Source of the DNA: Amoebophrya sp. AT5.2
Lineage: Eukaryota; Sar; Dinophyceae; Syndiniales; Amoebophryaceae
Length of the DNA stretch: 18,981 nucleotides
Direction: 5' to 3'
Assembly (NCBI GenBank): GCA_005223375.1
Contig: RXOD01004707.1
Span: 1-18,981, forward strand
In this document: piece after piece, positions 7,392-15,279 of the stretch
How positions within the stretch are numbered: the stretch's first letter is position 1
How the letters are laid out: every line of letters starts with the position of its first letter
Program-made: the position numbers and the translations under genes
The notes under the pieces: model-generated
The model's database searches: none
Seen by the model: the letters and a program-made list of their open reading frames with translations, nothing else
Told to the model about the DNA's origin: nothing

Positions 7392-10300
7392 CTATGAGTA
7401 TGGAATCGTAGGTTTTAGTTCGGGATGAAAGCTTGCGCTTGGCCCTCTTCCAGCAGGTTGGGGGCCGTTGGCGCTGGACTCTTTCTTCGGGAGTGTAAAT
7501 GGTAATTTCACGCCGCGCCCCCGTTTCTTCCCGCATGTCCTCATGTGCTCGAGAACGGCTTCGCGACTTTGGAACGTATCCGCGCATTCCGGAAGAAGAC
7601 ACACGTACTTCTCGTCACAAACGCCATCATCATCTTTGTCTCGGCGTTCTTCCTGAGCTTGATATGGAACAGACGATCGCTCCACTTTTTCACCAACTAC
7701 CGCACCGGCGGCTGCACGCCTTGTAACTTCTCTCCCGCCGGTTGCGAACGCCATCCTCGTCGATTCGCGCCACAGGACCTTGTTGAGATTCAACACGCCC
7801 CTGCAGCAGGGCTCTCGCACTTGAGGGCACGACGCCGCCATGTGCTTCAGCACTTCTTCACGCGTCTCGAACGCACACGCGCATCCCGGCATCAAGCACC
7901 GAACCCAGGAGGACGGCTGCTCGTTGACGCAACGCCGAAATTGAACGTCGAATTCGCAGGATCCCGATCGAAGATCGTCGACTAAATTTGCGTGCTCGAC
8001 GACGTCATCCGGGAGCAGAGAGCCGTCTGTGCTAGCGTGTTGTTCTTGCGGCTGCGAAGCCGAAGACGCAGGAGGAGGGCAACAAGCTGAAATAGAATAA
8101 TCGACAACACCTTTCTGTTTCTTTTTACTCTTCGGGGAAACGTAGGACGAAGATGAAGATGAAGGTGAAGAAAGCGACCGCTGCGGTGACGTTGCGCCAT
8201 AGTCTGAATCTGCGCCGGCCGTACCACCGTAGGTATGCGAGGTCGAGTCCGTGCGCCGCAGGCGAGACGGATGCGTCAACGTTGATGCGGCAGTTGTCCC
8301 CTCATAGTGCCGCTGCAGTAGTGGCGTTACCGATACGGGGACAGCCTGCCGATTCAAATCGAACTCTCCTGCAATATTTTCGGCGGACGCTCCTGGGGCA
8401 CCCGTTGGCGAGCCCGGACCTGGTGAGAAGATTCGACTATCCCCACAACTGATCGTCGACGACGAGGGAGACGGGTTTCTGTTTCTTCCGGCAGCGCCAG
8501 CGTGACTACCTGATAGATGCTGGCTGCCAAGAAAGAAGTTGCACAACAGGTTGGGATTGTAAACGCGGCGCTTGATGTTCGATGTGCCTTCCGTCTGATC
8601 GCTGGACGAAGCTCGCGCCATTTTGATCAGCGTTGCGAGCAGGTCGCGGCGCGACCGCAGGACACAATCGTGTTGCTGTTCCAGCGTTTCTCTCCAACGC
8701 CGTGTGCTCTCCGCTTCTGCGCAAGTAGTCCGATCGCTATCATCTTCGTCCTGATCAATTTCATCAGCGTCGAAGCCGTCGTCTGCGTCTGCAAGTAGAC
8801 TGAGCGCCTTCATTTTTCGCAGGAGTTCCTCGTCGTCAGCTCCCGGCACAGGCCACCGGGGGAACCTGTGGGAGCAGCGCCACCACGTTGGACTAAACTT
8901 GGGGTGCAGAGGGTCCGGCCACGACAAGGCGCGGCAGCGTTCCTTCCTGTAGTCCCAGACCTTCGCGTGGCCGATCAGGTGATAGATGGGAACGCAAGCG
9001 TGCTGTTGTTGACCTGATGTTGAAGAACTACTCCGCCCAGCTCCTCCTCCGGATGATGCTGTCCTCACTTCTGCTGCTGGAGCGCGACCACGACGACCAC
9101 TACTTCTGCGACGACCAGGAGTAGATGTTTCGGGGACCTCCACCACGTCGTGGGTAGTCGTAGTTTTCGGCCTTTTTAGGACGTTCAGTATCGGACTGTA
9201 CTCGAACCGGTGATCGGCCATGACTCCGTTTCCGAAGCACATGCGGCGGCAGGCGCGCGTCGCAATACTGTCGCTGCATGGCGGCAAGGCGACGGCGCTG
9301 CCGACCTCTAGCTTTCCGAGTACCCTGCACATGAGATCGACCGCTTGGTTTTCGAGGTACTTCTGGCGCGTCTGTGAGCTCATCTTGGGCCTGACTCTGC
9401 CGCTGCTTGCACCGCCCGTGGCAAGAAATGAAGCCGAAGACGACGATGCAGCGCCGCGGGGGCCCCCACGACTTGCGGTCGTTGTAGCGGAAGTGGTAAT
9501 CGCCGGATGTGAAGACGATGTAGCAGCGCTGGCGGCCCTTTGCCTGCTGCCGAGGGTGGCGTGGTTCAGGTTGTGCTGCGAGATGCGCACGCCCTTTACA
9601 TTTTTCTGTTGTTCGGCATTCTGTTCTTGTCGTTGTGCGGTGTCAAATTGAAGTTGGTTTGTATGCTCGTCCCGGCCAGCGGCCTCCTCTGGGTTTGAAT
9701 GCGATTCCGCTTCGGCAGAATCCGATGTATTTTGCGTAGTTTTACCAGCTGCTGCGACCGACGGGTCGGTTCTGGTTGCGCCGGGTGCTACAACTTCAGC
9801 AAGCAGCATCCGTTTTGAACAGAAGAGAACCGTGTTGCGAACGAGTCCCCAAGCCTGGCCCAGGAAATGCGGGGCGAGCTGCTCGTCTGTCGTCGCTGGC
9901 GCTGTAGCATGAACCATGCGCGCGGGCGTCGGGCTTACACGGCCACGGTCCTGAGAGAGTGCGAGTGAGACGCCACTTACCGGCGAGGTGCCTGACGCTG
10001 GAGGTGAAGGAGCGAAGCTCAACGTGGCTGACGGCGAGGAGGTAACGTCCGAACCAGAGAAGGCCCCCGGAGACGAGGCTGTGGAACGATCCGACGAGTG
10101 AGTCGGGGGACTTGATGCACTTGCAATGTTAAAATAGCTCACACCCTGGTGCTGGTGCTCGCCGGAACTGGAAGATGAGGTAGAAGGCTTCTCATCTTCG
10201 GGCTCATCGCGGAATGTGAGAGTCTGCCGCGCCGAGCTTGGAAATAGAAACTCACCGAAAGGACGAAACGCGGGCTCCTGCACTTGCATGCCCGCACGTC

Positions 10301-12884
10301 GCGAGGAGGAGGGTTCGGCTTCTTCAAGAGCGAAGTAGTCCCCAAGAGCAGGATCGCCGTCAGTCACGGTCTCGACGTCGGCATCGGCGATGCGCCGTGC
10401 TTCGTCGATCCTTGCCTGCCGCTCCTGTTCCGCATCCGCGTCCCCCACGACCTCGAGGACGTCGACGTCGTGCTCTTCGTGGTCCGCTGTAGTTTCGGCG
10501 AGCACCCAATCCATTGCCTCTTCCAGGTTGAGCCAAGTGCTCTCGCTTTCGGCACGCTCGTGCTCTCGCTCCTCCCTGTAGTGCCGTAAGCGCTCGAGCC
10601 AAAGCGCATTCGCCGAATCACTTTCGAAGATTGGCGTCGAGCTACACTGCATTTCGTGCTCGTCCGCCACAGCCAGCGGACATTGCTGGGAAAAGACCTC
10701 GCCCGTGGTACCCTCGGCAACAGATTCGATTGAGTACTTCCCTTTTTCCAGCGCCTGCGCCCAAACTCGCAACGCCGGAAGAAGCGTGTGGCGCAAGTAC
10801 CTGCACTCTTGCGCCGCAGCCCGCTCCAGCTTCTCCTGCTCGGCAATATCGTCGCCGCGACCGCTGTCGTCCCCGTCGAGACCCGTAGTGTCGCCTGGTG
10901 TGCGACAGAAGTTAAAGTGAGTGACGGTGGTCCCAGCGTCGGCGCACTCCTCCCAGCTTTCTCCTTCGCCTGAACAAGATCCGCCTCCATATGGCCGCGG
11001 TCGAGTGCTGGCTGAGTTCGGGCCACCTCCAGTTCCATCTTCCCGTTGTTCACGCCAAACGCCATTCTCCAAGTCGTCGAACAGTGCTCTCTCGGAGGCA
11101 GACTCACGGTTCCTTGACCTTGAACCCCGAAGCGGGAACTCCCATACCGGGCAGAGGCGGAAAATCCGACGAAGATCGACCTCCGGCTCCTCAGCTTCCC
11201 GATCGTGGTTAACTAGTATCTCCGCGTGGTCTCCTTTCTTCCTTTGATGATGAACAAGTTTAGGGTCAGAGCTTCGTTTTTCTGGGTACGGATCCAGGTT
11301 CACATCCGGAACGTACTCGGGGATGAGGTCACCGTCCGCGGCGGTGTAGCCTAAAGCTGCAGGTGGATGCGCAGTCTTTGCGTTTTTCGCAGGTCGCGTC
11401 GAACATGGGCGTAGCGAAAGTAGCGGTGCAGCTGTCCGCGGAGGTGGATCTTCTTTTTCGTCCCGCAAGAACAATCCTTTCGCGTCGGCTATGCGTCGCG
11501 CTTGTTCCGGCGAACCGCAATAGTTTAGGTGCGAGAAGAGGTCGCGGCGGTCAACGTGGCTGACAAAAGAGCAGCTCGCGTTATCTGGAAGGACAGGCTC
11601 AGAAAAAAAGAGACCGCGGTCGTGGCGCCTAGCCGATGACACAGGCCGCGAGCCGTCGCGTTCGCGTTCGCGAGAGGGCGAATCATAGCGGTCGGCTGTA
11701 GTTTCGTCTACGTCTCCTGCATCGTCCGCAGCACTTTTTTTTTTGTCCATTGATTCTTTTTGTTCTTCCGAAGTAGATGCCTCGCTGCTGCATTGGAAAA
11801 CCGGACGACGACGACTCGCAGCAGTACTAGCGTAGGTCTCGCCGAACGGGCAGATCGCTTCGTGTTGTCTCAGCAGGTTCATTTGATGCGCATTTATTCG
11901 CGCACGGCGCTCTCGTTGGCGCGCAATCTGTGCTTGCAGCAAGTTCCCCGGCTGCGAGTTGTGACTCCTGTGAGCACCAAGTTCAACCGGTTCCTCGGCG
12001 TCGGCCTCTATATTAGCATCCGTAACACGTGCGAGCGACGCTTTCCGGACTCGGAAATCGCATGACGGGAATCGCTTCCGAGTGCCGCAGTCGTGAAAAC
12101 GACAATAGAGGAAGTCGCATGTTGGCTGCTGCTCGTCCCCATCGCCCTCTGCCGCAGCATCGTAGTCCGTAGCGTTGGAAGAAGCAGCACCTCGTCCTTG
12201 TCCTTCCGTCCGGAGGCAGTCTTGAATGGCCTCCTGCAGTGGGTCGGGTCTCGTCCGGTCGCTCCGTTCAAGCGATCGCAGGCAGCTGCAGGGGAAGTGC
12301 GTGGTCGTCTTCTCGAAGCAAAACTGGTCCCAGTCGCGGAAAGCGCACGAGACGCACGGGAGCGCTCGTCCACTGGCACCAGCCTCACCTCCCGCTGCTG
12401 TGCCACTGTCAGCCACTTCAGAGTAGGCTGTGCTGGTGGCGCTTGCTTTCCCGCCTGGTTCTTCTCTTTGGTCTGTGATTGTTGTTGCGAACTCGCGGCC
12501 TGCGAAGATAAAGAAGCGCCGCACGCCTGCTCCGCTGCAGGAACGAACGCCCGCGGGGGCGGGGGCCCCGATGAGCATTCCACCTCCGCGGCCGCATCTC
12601 CGTGCTTGGGCGTCAGCACGGCAAGGTAGCAGGTCATTGAACAGGCCCTGTGCAGCGAGGACGCTCTGTACCGTCGGATTGGCGAGGCAAGGTGCAGAAC
12701 CCGTGACCGTGCTGGTCGAAGACGGAGTACTACAACCGCTCGAGGAGGACGCGGTCGCGTTTGCGGCAGCGGGGCAGAGCGTGGCGCCGGCTTGATCCAG
12801 GACGACTGCTAATGTTGCAAGCAGAAGCTGCAGACAGAGCCACGTCTTCAGCGGAGCTGGAACAAGCGGCCTCCTCATGCTCAT
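7392..12884 (-). CDS. Protein B: large putative secreted Cys/His-rich protein with two C2HC zinc-finger-like modules
   Basis: An 1830-codon ORF without introns. Residues 1-34 form a clear signal peptide (basic MSMRRP start, hydrophobic LCLQLLLATLAVVL, likely cleavage near QAGA). Cys-rich blocks matching protein A in order are: GLFNDLLPCRAD (80-91), FRDWDQFCFE and CSC (182-201), CDFLYCRFHDC (256-266), RQHEAICPFGETYAS (339-353), RHDRGLFFSEP (420-430), RRDLFSHLNYCGSP (446-459), and ENQAVDLMCRVLGKLEVGS with ACRR (1178-1214). Two C-terminal fingers follow: C1663/C1668/H1681/C1686 and C1762/C1767/H1780/C1784. Both have spacing C-x4-C-x3-F-x5-V-x2-H-x3-4-C, the C2H2 core with Cys in place of the final His. 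Residues 900-1180 and 1440-1620 are Ser/Ala/Gly-rich, and PKSKKKQK (1584-1591) is NLS-like. B is nearly twice the length of A, mostly because of inserted low-complexity sequence. The signal peptide and zinc-finger core make an unusual pair; function is unknown. Confidence 0.9.
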   Translation of the reverse strand: MSMRRPLVPAPLKTWLCLQLLLATLAVVLDQAGATLCPAAANATASSSSGCSTPSSTSTVTGSAPCLANPTVQSVLAAQGLFNDLLPCRADAQARRCGRGGGMLIGAPAPAGVRSCSGAGVRRFFIFAGREFATTITDQREEPGGKASATSTAYSEVADSGTAAGGEAGASGRALPCVSCAFRDWDQFCFEKTTTHFPCSCLRSLERSDRTRPDPLQEAIQDCLRTEGQGRGAASSNATDYDAAAEGDGDEQQPTCDFLYCRFHDCGTRKRFPSCDFRVRKASLARVTDANIEADAEEPVELGAHRSHNSQPGNLLQAQIARQRERRARINAHQMNLLRQHEAICPFGETYASTAASRRRPVFQCSSEASTSEEQKESMDKKKSAADDAGDVDETTADRYDSPSRERERDGSRPVSSARRHDRGLFFSEPVLPDNASCSFVSHVDRRDLFSHLNYCGSPEQARRIADAKGLFLRDEKEDPPPRTAAPLLSLRPCSTRPAKNAKTAHPPAALGYTAADGDLIPEYVPDVNLDPYPEKRSSDPKLVHHQRKKGDHAEILVNHDREAEEPEVDLRRIFRLCPVWEFPLRGSRSRNRESASERALFDDLENGVWREQREDGTGGGPNSASTRPRPYGGGSCSGEGESWEECADAGTTVTHFNFCRTPGDTTGLDGDDSGRGDDIAEQEKLERAAAQECRYLRHTLLPALRVWAQALEKGKYSIESVAEGTTGEVFSQQCPLAVADEHEMQCSSTPIFESDSANALWLERLRHYREEREHERAESESTWLNLEEAMDWVLAETTADHEEHDVDVLEVVGDADAEQERQARIDEARRIADADVETVTDGDPALGDYFALEEAEPSSSRRAGMQVQEPAFRPFGEFLFPSSARQTLTFRDEPEDEKPSTSSSSSGEHQHQGVSYFNIASASSPPTHSSDRSTASSPGAFSGSDVTSSPSATLSFAPSPPASGTSPVSGVSLALSQDRGRVSPTPARMVHATAPATTDEQLAPHFLGQAWGLVRNTVLFCSKRMLLAEVVAPGATRTDPSVAAAGKTTQNTSDSAEAESHSNPEEAAGRDEHTNQLQFDTAQRQEQNAEQQKNVKGVRISQHNLNHATLGSRQRAASAATSSSHPAITTSATTTASRGGPRGAASSSSASFLATGGASSGRVRPKMSSQTRQKYLENQAVDLMCRVLGKLEVGSAVALPPCSDSIATRACRRMCFGNGVMADHRFEYSPILNVLKRPKTTTTHDVVEVPETSTPGRRRSSGRRGRAPAAEVRTASSGGGAGRSSSSTSGQQQHACVPIYHLIGHAKVWDYRKERCRALSWPDPLHPKFSPTWWRCSHRFPRWPVPGADDEELLRKMKALSLLADADDGFDADEIDQDEDDSDRTTCAEAESTRRWRETLEQQHDCVLRSRRDLLATLIKMARASSSDQTEGTSNIKRRVYNPNLLCNFFLGSQHLSGSHAGAAGRNRNPSPSSSTISCGDSRIFSPGPGSPTGAPGASAENIAGEFDLNRQAVPVSVTPLLQRHYEGTTAASTLTHPSRLRRTDSTSHTYGGTAGADSDYGATSPQRSLSSPSSSSSSYVSPKSKKKQKGVVDYSISACCPPPASSASQPQEQHASTDGSLLPDDVVEHANLVDDLRSGSCEFDVQFRRCVNEQPSSWVRCLMPGCACAFETREEVLKHMAASCPQVREPCCRGVLNLNKVLWRESTRMAFATGGREVTRRAAAGAVVGEKVERSSVPYQAQEERRDKDDDGVCDEKYVCLLPECADTFQSREAVLEHMRTCGKKRGRGVKLPFTLPKKESSANGPQPAGRGPSASFHPELKPTIPYS

Positions 12885-13137
12885 GTTCGTGGTGACAAGA
12901 AATTCCTACTGAGCGCGGGCAAGGCCGGGGGAGCAGGCAGTATTACTATCTACGCCGTATCTACAAATATTCGGAGGTAGGGCTTTCCCTTTCCTCGACG
13001 TCGACGTTCATGTGGTCAATGGGACCTGAAGCACGAACATCAAGCACACCCCTGGGGATCCAAATGCCGACGCGCCACAGATCCGCCGAGGACACATCGC
13101 GACATATTCGATCCTGCAGGCGAAGTTAAGAAAGTGG

Positions 13138-13197
13138 GTGAACAAGACGCGAACCGGTCTTGATGTTCGATCGACAAACGAGTTTGTGAACAAGACG
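13138..13197. repeat. 12-bp direct repeat pair GTGAACAAGACG
   Basis: Exact copies lie at 13138-13149 and 13186-13197, start to start 48 bp, about 250-310 bp upstream of the protein B start codon. They could be paired binding sites in the B leader or promoter, or chance. Confidence 0.35.
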
Positions 13198-13863
13198 AGC
13201 TCAATGTTACAGTAGGACACGCATACATCAGGAGGAGTCCGATCTGTAGCTGTAGATAAAGGCGCCGAGATTGTGGCGAAGGAGAAAAAAAAATCGTTGG
13301 AGGTTCACCCGATGAGTCGAAGTAGGTTTTAGTCCGCGCCGTCGTCGCCGAGTTAGAAGAGTTAGAGCAGCTCAGAGGTGCGAGTGCTCATCAGCTACTT
13401 CCTTGGCGTTGGCGTTGGAGGTACGTTTTTGCGTCGCTTCGGGGATGCAGGTGCAGCTGTCAGCATCAGCAATCGTTTTCATCCCCGAGTACGTAGAGAT
13501 ACGCCGGCTACCTACGGAAAATAAATGTGAAAAGTAAAGGTGAGATCATAGTTGACCCGTCCTCGACCTCGTCCTCGTCATTGTCAACACATTCATTGAT
13601 TAGTACTCTACCCTCCTCTACCACTTTGTCTCCGTGGCCCGAAATCAACAGAAAAAGTAGAATCTAGCAAGCTGTTCTGTCGGAGAGCGGAAAGGACCGA
13701 AATCGAATAAACCAGCTCTCTGTAGTACTAGTCATCTGTTACTCTTCATTCCACTTGATACGATGGATCTATCTAGCGCGATATGTATTCGCGGTAGGCC
13801 CCCAGAACGTAGGACATCCCGCAACGCAGGATGAAACAAAATTAAAAGATCAAGACATCAAAA

Positions 13864-14166
13864 TCAAAAATGTAGTCTTTCCAACTCGTCATCAGCTTTT
13901 ACTTTCGTTTCCCTATTTATCAGCGTTGCTTTTTTTATAGAGGTGGGATGCAAGAAGAACAAGAAGAGGTCAGCAGTACGCATTCCGCGCGGGGGCAGCT
14001 GAGCCAGCGGCGCTTTCGCTGCCTTGACCTTATCGTTATGAGACCTGCCTCTAACAAACTTTATCTTTATCAGAGACAAAATGAGAGAAGCGGCGGAGTA
14101 CACACCCGAAGTAAAAAGTTGCTGCTGGTGCCTCATTCGCATCCATACGTTCATACATTTGTTCAT
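13864..14166 (-). CDS. Possible small ORF, 100 aa, unsupported by homology
   Basis: An ATG-initiated minus-strand ORF in otherwise ORF-poor DNA, in the same direction as the neighbouring genes. The N-terminus is Met/basic and then hydrophobic (MNKCMNVWMRMRHQQQ, then SAASLILSLIKIKF), a composition compatible with an organelle-targeting or membrane segment. The C-terminus is charged (RETKVKADDELERL). It contains several internal splice-like strings, so it may be only part of a spliced gene, or chance. Confidence 0.2.
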   Translation of the reverse strand: MNKCMNVWMRMRHQQQLFTSGVYSAASLILSLIKIKFVRGRSHNDKVKAAKAPLAQLPPRGMRTADLFLFFLHPTSIKKATLINRETKVKADDELERLHF

Positions 14167-14246
14167 CGTCTTCGTTTCTGTGATAAAATTTCAAAGTGAG
14201 CAGAAGTCTGTGTCTGTGCCACGCGGAGGGCGAGCATCAATGTGTA

Positions 14247-14597
14247 ATGGGACGGCGACGAAACTTGTTTGTAGAACGGGATCTGGTCCTCGTACAGAGT
14301 GCAGACATACGAATGCAAGTGCTAATGTCGTCACGTCGATCTGAAGGCAAAGCACTCTTGTACAAACATGATCCACCAGTTACAGCCACTCTCTGTCTTG
14401 CATCCACGGTAAACGTAAAAGAAAGGACCCAAACCACTCGTCAACTACGAATCCGTTTGGTTTGTGGCACTGAATCGAACTTCGTGCAGTGCTGCAAGAC
14501 GATTATAGCGAAGAAAATTCTGCAGCTGGTGCAACCTCTTGTGCGAGCTACTCGCACTAACTTACGACGACATCGATTGAAAACCTATACAACCTAG
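14247..14597 (+). CDS. Possible plus-strand ORF, 116 aa, unsupported by homology
   Basis: This starts at MGRRRNLFVERDLVLVQ and ends in a basic tail (RTNLRRHRLKTYTT). The frame is also open for 17 codons before the ATG. It would be the only plus-strand gene in the window and would converge on the small gene ending at 14608, only 10 bp away. The length is noteworthy for noncoding DNA but chance is not excluded, and no motif is recognised. Confidence 0.15.
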   Translation: MGRRRNLFVERDLVLVQSADIRMQVLMSSRRSEGKALLYKHDPPVTATLCLASTVNVKERTQTTRQLRIRLVCGTESNFVQCCKTIIAKKILQLVQPLVRATRTNLRRHRLKTYTT

Positions 14598-14607
14598 CCC
14601 TTTGAGT

Positions 14608-15208
14608 TTAGCGGATACCAATGCGGCAAGGTGCTGGCATTCTAGTCCCATCGCCGGCGTATCTCACCCGATCCTGAGAACTGCGGAACACAAATAACAA
14701 AACACAGAATGAATAATAGCAGCGAAGGGTCCCTCACCCTCTCCCTGAGCAGGCCTGCGACCTTCACCTCGCTTCCTTCACCATCGAGTAATAGCATTGC
14801 TTGGGTCTTCATGGTCAGTCTCTGTGGAGGGCCGACATTAGTCGGAGATCAAACATGAAAACTTCTGTTTTTTACGAAGGTGCGGCCGAAAAGCGCTGAA
14901 CGCTCATCGAAATGGCAAGCTGAAAGAGTGCTCGCTGGTCCAGGACGCGCTTCGGCTCCGAGCTGTGCAACGCACGATGCTGCGACTGTCCGTCAAACTC
15001 CTTGCTGCCAATGCCAGTCTGCAGCACGAACTTGTCCCTGTAAAGATGAAGTAGTGCATTTGCATTTAGTTTTGAAGGAAACCAAGAATAACAACACCAC
15101 TTCCTCTTCCAGCACCGATGGATTAGATTGAGATACACTTTCTTACCAGACAAAGACAACATCAAGAGCACCATCTACATCATTCAAGAGCAGCACCACC
15201 ACCACCAT
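14608..15208 (-). CDS. Tentative five-exon small gene (about 105 aa), unknown function
   Basis: The minus-strand model has exons 15208-15147, 15037-14976, 14919-14876, 14821-14738 and 14673-14608. The introns are 109, 56, 54 and 64 nt, all GT-AG, and phases join at every junction (318 nt in total). The best sites are TCTG|GTAAGA to CATCTTTACAG; TTC|GTAAAA to CCTCCACAG, with a CTAAT branch-like string inside; and AGG|GTGAGG to TTCTCAG. The second intron is GC-rich and the least certain. The start (MVVVVLLLNDVDGAL) is hydrophobic. Later exons encode CHFDERSALFGRTF, then RLTMKTQAMLLLDGEGSEV, then DRVRYAGDGTRMPAPC. The ATG is 71 bp after the stop of the large disordered gene. A weak donor in the last codons of that gene (CCACC|GTACTC) is in phase with exon 2, so these exons could instead extend its C-terminus. 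The protein is not recognised. Confidence 0.4.
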
Positions 15209-15226
15209 CTTCAAAGAAAAAGAAAA
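15209..15226 (-). promoter_or_regulatory. Pyrimidine tract plus AAG immediately before a small-gene ATG
   Basis: The minus strand reads TTTTCTTTTTCTTTGAAG and is followed directly by ATG. It has the form of a 3' splice acceptor and would suit a 5'-UTR intron or spliced-leader trans-splicing. It supports the start chosen for the small gene at 14608-15208. Confidence 0.4.
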
Positions 15227-15279
15227 TGTAATTTTCATATATGATCATGCAAATGGAGCGACGATATGAATATTGTGGT

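Larger units (their letters stand above)
12885..14607. other. Long intergenic region upstream of protein B
   Basis: About 1.7 kb lies between the start of B and the stop of the small spliced gene at 14608. It is likely to hold the 5' leader and promoter of B. Frames are mostly short; the longest are a 100-codon minus-strand ORF (13864-14166) and a 116-codon plus-strand ORF (14247-14597), listed separately with low confidence. A 29-codon plus ORF at 13445 (MQVQLSASAIVFIPEYVEI) lies just after a GTACGT donor-like string. No tRNA, rRNA, transposon end or long tandem array is visible. Confidence 0.5.

Noticed and set aside
7255..7602. 115-aa minus-strand ORF overlapping the end of B
   Set aside because: Its first two thirds are an out-of-frame shadow of the B finger region. 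Only its last part is used, as exon 1 of the tentative small gene.
10364..11107. 247-aa minus-strand ORF in another frame
   Set aside because: It lies fully inside protein B, whose frame is supported by paralogy with protein A and by blocks on both sides.
13008..13220. 70-aa minus-strand ORF upstream of protein B
   Set aside because: It has no ATG at its start, no motif and no splice partner, and it lies where the B leader is expected.
15179..15210. CAGCACCACCACCACCATC simple repeat
   Set aside because: It is a short trinucleotide run (minus-strand GTG codons) with too few units to call a microsatellite of interest.
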